From Erodium maritimum (Eukaryota; Streptophyta; Magnoliopsida; Geraniales; Geraniaceae), in contig OY997593.1 in the NCBI GenBank assembly GCA_963921825.1, forward strand, positions 60,620,039-60,684,038: a stretch of DNA of 64,000 nucleotides. The letters run 5' to 3'. The translations under genes and the position numbers were made by a program. Below, piece after piece: positions 57,000-64,000 of the stretch. Each line of letters opens with the position of its first letter. Position 1 is the first letter of the stretch. The notes under the pieces were generated by a model. It did not search any database. It was not told the DNA's origin and worked only from the letters and a program-made list of their open reading frames with translations.

Positions 57000-59900
57000 G
57001 GTTAGCACGTAACGATTGTGTTTTTTCAGGAGGTCTGGTCGGAGGTGGTCGTTATTGTGGAGTAGGGTAAAAGGAAGGTTGGCAAGTAGAGGAGTGATAG
57101 GGAAACCTATCGCCATCAAGAAAGATCTAGTAGGGATAGCCAAGAAAGCGATAAGCCAAGAAAAATATTGGAACTTAGGCAGAGTCGAGTTCTTCCAAAC
57201 TACAGATGCCTAGAAAACCGAGTCCATCCCGCTTTTGCTACAAAATGCATCAAAGGCTCTAGAAGTCAAGAAACCTTGAGAGTCCAAAGACCATGACAAC
57301 TTGTCTGGCTAGGAAAAGTCGAGACGAACGCCCAAGAAAAAGGTGTGGAGGCCCTCAAAGGTAATGAGCTCTCTATCAAGAAGTTGACGTTGGAAAGTAA
57401 AGTTCCAACCATCGTTTTCCTGAAAATGAATAACTGGCTGACCTTGCTCCACCAACAATAAAAAAAAGGTGAGGAAAAATAGTCGAAAGTGGAACATTCG
57501 TGATTCATGCATCCTCCCCAAAATGGATGAAACAACCAGACTCTAACAACCATCGAACCTCAGTTGGACCAAAAATCTTAGGAAAACGGGGATCTTGAGC
57601 CAAATGAGCAATATGATGAATAACCAACAAAGAGAAACCATGTTCGAGCAAAAGACAAGAGAGATTCCATTCGAACTCGACCCAACCGTGACAAGCGCAC
57701 AACACCCTCCGCCATAAGGAAGTTCTCTCAGTGGGAAACCACCGCCACCACTTTAGGAGCAAGATCTTTTTGACCACCTCCCGACTAAGGACACCAAGAC
57801 CCTCTGCGAACTTAGAGCGGCATATTATATCCTAAATTACCTTATCCAAACAACCCCTAGTCGAAGAGGGAGCCTAGAGGAGGCACCAATGGAATATCTC
57901 CATAAGAAGTAAGACCTGCTTTTGAGCTCAAAAAACTAACATGTAAAATATCGAGAGGCTGGCTAAAGTGGACCGAAGTAACATGAGGTGACCCCAAAAA
58001 GAAAGAAGATGAGCTTGTCACACCTCAAACCTCGCCTAGAACTTGGAAATAATTGGGGGTCCCAAAGGATACATGTCTTGGGTTAGCTCCAAGCTTAAAG
58101 CCCAGATAAGTAATTGGGAATGTGACCAAAGTCGCAGTCAAAAGCTAAGGAAAGAGTGAAGTTGGAGGACGTATCAATACCAAAGGTTAGAAGAATTGAC
58201 TTGTCAAAATAGATACGCAATCTCGATATCAACTCAAAAAATGAAGCAACATACGAACGTGATAAAGTTGTAGGGGAACAACCTCCAAGAACAACAAAAT
58301 GTCATCTACCAACTAGAGGTGAGAGACATAGATGTCAACTCCAACCCGAACTCCACTAAATAACCTCAATCTAATACCATGTTCAAATAAATAATGAAGG
58401 CTCTCGACGGCAATGACAAACAAAAAATGGGAGATAGGGCACCCTTGGAAAACGCCTCAAAGAATGAGAAACTGAGTAAATAGGGTTCCGTTAGTAAGAA
58501 CGAAAGAGTGGCCCTCGAGACAATAAAAAATCCACTTGATCCATCGAGACCCAAAACCCATAGCCATCATCACTCGCTTGAGAAACAAACAATCGACCTT
58601 GTCAAAAGGTTTCTCAAAATCAAGCTTGACTAAGGTTGCACATCTATTCTTACAATGGATGTCATCCAAAACCTTTTTAGCCATCATCACACTATCAACC
58701 AACTAACAACACTCAATGAAAGCAGACTGAAAATCACTAATAAGGCTACCAATAACAGAACGAATGCGGGGGAGGGGGGTTTTTTGGCAATAACCTTATT
58801 TGTGGCAATGGTAAGGTTAATGGGCCGAAAATCGAAGAACTCCCTAGAGTAAAAAAAAACCTTTAGAATGAGAACAATTGCTCGAATCCAAGCCTTTTTC
58901 GACCATGCCAGTGGTAAAGAAGTAGTGGACAAAGCTCAAAAAGTCATCTCGAATAATGTGCCAAGCGATCCTAAAAAAGAGTATATTAACCCCGTCCGGG
59001 CCTGAGACTTTATCTTCGTCGCAAGACGAGATAGCAAGACGAATCTGTTCCTCAGAGAAAGGTCACTCCAAATGATTAGCATCGATATGTGAAAGGGTCG
59101 AGAAGATGATATGTGGGATTCTGAATTTCTCTATCCCATTAGAATGGAGCCTAGAAGCAAAATGAGAAGCAATAGATGCTTTAAAAGCAACGAGATCCAA
59201 GTACTCTGCCCATTCCACTACAACCGAGGTGATGTGATTCCTGAGCGCTCTACCTTTCGCTATCTTGTGAAAATAAGCCGTGTTACGATCTCCCTCGAAG
59301 GCCCACTTGACGGGAGACTTTTTTTTTCACAAGACGACGCGCTGACCAGCTTTAGAGTTAAGTTGACTGTCATAAGTGGCCCTATCATGAAGCTCCTCCT
59401 CGGTAAGAGCCCTAGATTCGGCCAACACATCAAAGGCTACTACTTTGAACTCAAGGCCGGCAACAACGATGTCTAGCTGACCAAAAACTATATTGCTCCA
59501 ACTATGAAGATCATTTCGAAGATGCTTGAACTTTGACCATAAAACAAAGTGAGGTTCCCCAACAACCGTATAAGATTCCCAACAACGCTCAAAAAAGGGC
59601 AAGAATTTCTCATAGTCTACCCAAGAAGAAATGAAGCGAAAAGGGCGAGGACCCCAATCTGTCTGAGAGAAAGTTAGCAATATAAGAGATTGATCCAAGA
59701 GCATCCGTGTGAGGCCAGATTGGATAGAATTCGAAAATAATTCAAGCATATTTGTAGATAGGAGGAACCGATCGATGCAATTACAACGAGAACGAGGAAC
59801 ATAACAAGAGTACTACTTGTTTGACATAGGGAGATAGACTAACCCTGAGGTTGAAATAAAATCGGTGAAATCACCACTATTTGCATGAACTCTACTACCT

Positions 59901-60000
59901 AGAGACACCTCGTCCAAGGATGCAATCATGTTGAAATCGCCTCCTATACAATAGTAGAAAAATGAATGGATGAAGAGATGACGGATCAAAACTCCCATCG
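57000..60000 (-). pseudogene. Degenerate LINE ORF2 on the minus strand
   Basis: Reading right to left: endonuclease GGDFNMIASLDEVS (about 59940), the linker DWGPRPFRFISSWVDY (59640), reverse transcriptase pieces FFDFRPINLTIATNKVIAK (58830) and LVKLDFEKPFDKVD (58620), the segment LLKWWWRFP-like LLKWWRWFPTERTSLWRRV (57750), and zf-RVT-like FQRQLLDRELITFEGLHTFF and FQYFSWLIAFLAIPTRS down to 57100. There are multiple stops and frame changes. It is more decayed than the plus-strand LINE and not the same copy. Confidence 0.8.
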
Positions 60001-60027
60001 AGCAACATATGTTAATGAAGCATAGAC

Positions 60028-60334
60028 ATTTTTTTGGGGATCAGCTTAGAAAATTTTATTCGAAAGAGTCATTCCAAAAAGGAAAGCAAACTCGAGAAAA
60101 CACGATTATATAAGAGCTCCCAGCAATAAATGTTAAAGGCAAAAACCTTTAAAACCAAAAAGAGTAGTCCCCGAAAACAAAAAAGAAACTAAACAAGGAA
60201 ATCACCAAAAAACTCATTTCCTTAACACCCACAAGGGCGCCCCTTAGATGACTGATTCCACATATTTTTCTCTGAAGGGGCAGCTTGAACAGCTCTCTCC
60301 CGGCTCATGTACCTCTTTCTAGGTTTGGTATAAG
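60028..60334 (-). mobile_element. 3' end of another non-LTR element, cut by an LTR insertion
   Basis: On the minus strand it reads a basic C-terminus (KPRKRYMSRERAVQ...WNQSSKGRPCGC, stop), then a T-rich 3' UTR ending CTAAGCTGATCCCCAAAAAAA at 60030. The right side is interrupted by the LTR at 60335. Confidence 0.6.
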
Positions 60335-60620
60335 TGTAAGAACCGCCCCCGGTCAACACCGGTCGAACCGGTGAAATTTGGGAAAAGTTGACTTTTCGCC
60401 GGAAAAGTCAACCGATGACTCCGGGAGTCATTCGGGACCTATCCGGGACCCAAAAATCTTAGTCGTCGTTACGATTAGCTTAGTTAGGTCATTTCCTTTC
60501 AAATTAGTATTTTTGTGAAAAAGTCAAATTCGGGTCAAACGGGGTCGAATTAGGAGTTTTATCGGATTAATTTAATTGGGCTGGGAAAATTGTGAGTGGA
60601 GGTGAACCCCACATGGACAC

Positions 60621-61540
60621 ATGTCCATGTAGGGCTGTGTTCGGTCGGATATCCGGTCCGACCCGTGTATATTTAGGCCCACCCGTAAATTTACGGGTCG
60701 GATGTCATTTGCTTCCAACCCACCCATCGAATCATATTTCTGAATTAAATCCGACCATTCGGATCTAGATCGGATCGGGCCAGGCCCGTGGATATCCGAA
60801 AATGTAAAACAATGAACGTCGGCATAGGATTTGGGACTGTTGAGTTCCGGCTGAGACGAGATCGGTACCCTGACTTGGAGTTCCTCGCCGCGAGTTCCTC
60901 ACGCGGTTGGTGTCTTGGGAGACCCTCACCGCGAGGCCGGCGAGGCCGGTGAGGGTGTGGCGTGGGAGGACTGCGAATCCAGTGGTGAGGGTTTGGCGTG
61001 GGAGGACAACGAGGCCGGTGAGGGTTTCTGGCTTTAGCGTGGGAGGGCGGCGTGTAGGCGACTGCGGAAGAGAGAGAGAGAGAGAAGATAAGAAGAAGAT
61101 GAAGAGATAGAGAGAGGATGTCTACTGCTGAAATTAGGGTTAGGATAAGGATGAGAGATGATGAGTGAATATGAAGAGGTTTGTTGTGAAACTGAATCGT
61201 GTGTGTGTTGTATGAGAGAATCTGAAAAGGTTTAGAGATAAGATAAGGTTTAGGTGTGAGGTAGATAGACATCCACGTAGCTTAATCTTATCCGTTTGTT
61301 TAAAATATCAAAACCAGATCTACGGTTCTAATTAAAACGTATATCAAATCTATTATTCGGTCGGATCGGTTAACCCGCGGGTAGTCCGGGTCCGATCCGA
61401 GACCCGTCCGAAAATCATCGGATACGGTATATTCCAACCCGGACCCGACCCATTACCCTTTGGATGAGAGGCTCACGGGTGGCGGGCCGGTCGGGCTTTC
61501 GGGTGGGTCACGGGTCAGATGGACAGCCCTATGTCCATGT
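60621..61540 (+). mobile_element. 900-bp DNA transposon, TSD ATGTCCATGT, nested in the LTR
   Basis: Element 60631-61530 begins AGGGCTGT and ends ACAGCCCT (8-bp exact inverted ends). It is flanked by the perfect 10-bp repeat ATGTCCATGT at 60621-60630 and 61531-61540. The ends are rich in CCGACCCG-like words. The TSD length suggests a Mutator-like non-autonomous element, though the inverted ends are short. It contains a 175-codon open frame on the minus strand (61272-60745) with Pro/His-rich sequence and no known domain, overlapping short GAGGCCGGTGAGGGT-type repeats. Confidence 0.85.
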
Positions 61541-63090
61541 ATCTTGGAGAAGAAGAAAGGGGTGGGAGAAGACCCATTTGACCCCACCTTTTGGGCTTAA
61601 GGGGGAAAAGGACAAAATGGGCAAAAGAGACATTTGTACTTTAGGTTAAAGGACACATGTGAGCAACAATTCAGCCATTCTTCTCCCTTGGCCGAAAATC
61701 ACAAGAGCAAGAGTGAGAAAGAGCTCCATTTTTTAAGAAGAAGAAGAAAGGGAAGAAAAATGAGGTCTTTTGCTTGATTTCCACCACAAATCTTCTACAA
61801 ACCTTCATATTTCTCATCCCCTCTTCATTTCTTAAGGTGAGCACTCAATAAAACCCTCTTTTGATGAAATCCTAGTTGTGGGTTTTGTAGAAAATGCATG
61901 AACTAAGCTTGGGTATCATGGGTTTGAAGTTCTTCATTGTTAAATGGATGATTTAGAATGAAAAGTGGAAGATTGTAAGGGAAATTAATTGGGTTGTTGT
62001 TAATTGGATGAAACCCAACCTTGGGTCTTGAAGTTTTTGAGTTGTTGAGGCTAATTTTGAGGTTTTGGAGCTTAACAATGGAGTTTTGAAGGTTTGATTT
62101 CATGGGTTTTACTTTTTGGAAAAAAGGGAGATATTTTTCCGGCGAACGTAGGTCCGTTGGAGCTCCGAACGGTCACCGGAGCTCCGGGCACCGAGTGATG
62201 TGACCGGCCATGGCCGGAGGAAGAGCCACGGGACCGTGACCGGCCACAACGGTGGTGGTCCTGTCCGGCCACTTACGGTCCAAGTGTGGCTGTGGGGCCC
62301 ACTTGGCCGGGGTGCGGTTTTGTCGTGTTCGGGTGGTCTTGGGTGAACCCCGAATTGATAATTCACACCCTGAACGAATTATGGAAGTGATTCGTGAAAA
62401 TTCGGAAAATGTGGTTAGAAACTTTAATTGCGGAATTAGAACGCTCGAACACGTGAATTTAATTAGAAATGATAGAAATGAAAATGGAAATTTTTGGGGC
62501 TCCGAGAGACGTTTTCCCGATCCCGGGCAGATTCGCCAAGTCGGGCGAAATGGGCCATTCCGGGCCCATTTTGACAAGTTGAGTAATTGGGGGTTAGTTT
62601 GGATGTTTTCTCTTTAAATCACCCTTGAATTATTATTAAATCCCGTATTACTTTGTGATCTTAGACGTTGTTTCCGATCGCGGCGGAGGAGGCTACTAGG
62701 CGACTCGTGGTTGTTCGTGTTGGATCGCGGTTGAGGTAGGGAAAAGTAGCGAATATTGGTTTAAATGCGGAAAGTTACTAGAATTGTATATAGGATTTAA
62801 GTAACCGGAATATTGTAGAATCACATGTAGGATGTGAATAACTAGGGTAGTCATTTAAAATATGGAACCACTTGCGGGCCATGTCGTTCCCGTAGGTGTG
62901 AGACTTGTTGTGCTGTAGAATTGCATGTGGGTCATGTCGTGCCCGTAGGATTGTGTGATGATTGCGCTTGTTTGTGATTAGTAGATTTGGAATGATTAGT
63001 CTGTGGTATGTTCCGGTGTTAAATTAATGATCATGATGTGCTATGAGAATGTGGTGAATGTTAGTGTGAACTATTGTCTTGTGACATGTA
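61541..63090. other. LTR body, no gene
   Basis: Continuation of the second LTR. Open frames around 62100-62620 follow the conserved LTR segment and are not credible genes. Confidence 0.6.
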
Positions 63091-63094
63091 TGAG

Positions 63095-63935
63095 ACCTTG
63101 TATGTGTGTACCCCGGTAGGATATTTAGGCCGAGGATGGTGTTCCGGTCCAATATCGTGGCCGATACTGTGTGTTTCGGCACGATATGTTTCGAGGCTAG
63201 GTGTTCTAGTACGATATCTATACCGTAGAGGATTCCGGTATAGGATATCTAGGCCAAGGATGGTGTTACGGGGTGATATCCATACCGTAAAGGATTCCGG
63301 TATAGGATATCTAGCCCGAGGCTAGGTGTTCCGGTACGATATCTATACCGTAGAGGATTCTGGTATAGGATATCTAGGCCGAAGATGGTGTTCCGGGGTG
63401 ATATCTATACCGTAGAGGATTCCAGTATAGGATATTTAGCCCGAGGCTAGGTGTTCCGGTAAGATATCTATACCGTAGAGGATTCCGGTATAGGATATCT
63501 AGGCTGAGGATGGTGTTCCGGGGTGATATCTATACCGTAGAGGATTCCGGTATAGGATATCTAGCCCGAGGCTAGGTGTTCTGGTATGATAACTATACCG
63601 TAGAGGATTCCGGTATAGGATATCTAGCCCGAGGCTAGGTGTATAATATCCTGACCGATACTGTGTGTTCTGATATACGTATATCTAGACCGATAATGTG
63701 TGTTCCGGTATGATACCTATACCGACGGAGGATTCCGGTATAGGATATCTAGACCGAGGCTGGGTGTTCCGGTAGGATACCTATACCGACGGAGGATTCT
63801 GGTATAGGATATCCTGACCGAGGCTATGTGTTCTGATATACGTATACCCTGATGTTGTGTGTTTCAGTATGATACCTATACCGACGGAGGATTCCGGTAT
63901 AGGATATCTAGACCGATGTTGTATGTTCCGGTGTG
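63095..63935 (+). repeat. Tandem array of about 100-bp units in the second LTR
   Basis: Units alternate GATATCTATACCGTAGAGG, ATTCCGGTATAGGATATCTAG and CCGAGGCTAGGTGTTCCGG, eight or so copies with drift. Each holds inverted words (GGTATAGGATATC against GATATCTATACC). It occupies the same part of the LTR as the unrelated 60- and 65-bp arrays in the solo LTR. Confidence 0.85.
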
Positions 63936-64000
63936 TATTGGTAATGATTTACTGCATGTATTTACTCGGTGAATCTTTAAGATATGGTTTGGATGTGAAC

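Larger units (their letters stand above)
60335..64000 (+). mobile_element. Second LTR of the solo-LTR family, running off the window
   Basis: Begins TGTAAGAACCGCCCCCGGTC, matching the first bases of the solo LTR at 16997. The segment 62270-62570 (CGTGTTCGGGTGGT, AATTCACACC, TTAGAAACTTTAA) matches 17990-18270. The preceding ATAAG (60330-60334) is the candidate TSD; its partner lies outside the window. Without the nested 900-bp transposon, about 2.77 kb is seen so far, so it may be nearly complete. Whether it is solo or the 5' LTR of a full element cannot be told. Confidence 0.85.

Overview
This is a 64 kb piece of a plant (eudicot) nuclear chromosome. Three things show this: spliced genes with GT..AG introns, plastid- and mitochondrion-targeted proteins, and dense plant-type LTR, LINE, PIF/Harbinger and MITE insertions. 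One gene encodes mitochondrial ribosomal protein S12 with an added N-terminal presequence, so rps12 has moved to the nucleus in this lineage. I recall that transfer from Oenothera (Onagraceae), so Myrtales is a weak guess for the host.

Genes. From left to right: plastid isopropylmalate isomerase small subunit (860-1618, -); nuclear rps12 (2467-3273, +); cytosolic ribosomal protein eL15/RPL15 (5259-6751, +, 4 exons); a GFO/IDH/MocA oxidoreductase (7201-10189, -, 7 exons); mitochondrial phosphatidylserine decarboxylase (10452-16632, +, 12 exons); a 52-residue membrane protein (32511-32795, -, 2 exons); formyltetrahydrofolate deformylase PurU (33169-36056, +, 8 exons); and a VAN3-binding/FORKED-like protein (39278-41635, -, 6 exons). 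All exon joins were read by eye from splice sites and keep frame. Several genes form head-to-head pairs with short shared promoters. From memory, the gene set resembles Arabidopsis chromosome 4 around At4g16700-16720 and At4g17310-17390.

Most interesting locus. The IPMI/RPL15 shared promoter, with RPL15 exon 1 and most of intron 1, is present twice (1580-2305 and 4801-5539). The right copy drives RPL15. The left copy lies directly upstream of rps12 and appears to supply its promoter, 5' UTR and a 5'-UTR intron. In that copy the RPL15 start codon has changed from ATG to ATC, and a new splice acceptor begins just after the duplication breakpoint.

Repeat regions. 16997-30440 holds a 2.9 kb solo LTR with a GTATA target-site duplication (TSD), two related non-coding retroelement copies and decayed PIF/Harbinger sequences. 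MITEs lie in introns of PurU and of the VAN3-binding gene and just after the PurU stop codon. From 42.5 kb to the end the DNA is nested transposons. A LINE (42899-56216, 11-bp TSD) is interrupted by a Ty1/copia element (42998-51478, 5-bp TSD) whose LTRs are almost identical although its protease, integrase and reverse transcriptase are all damaged. Further LINE pieces follow, and then a second LTR of the solo-LTR family (60335 to the window edge), itself carrying a 900-bp DNA transposon with a 10-bp TSD.
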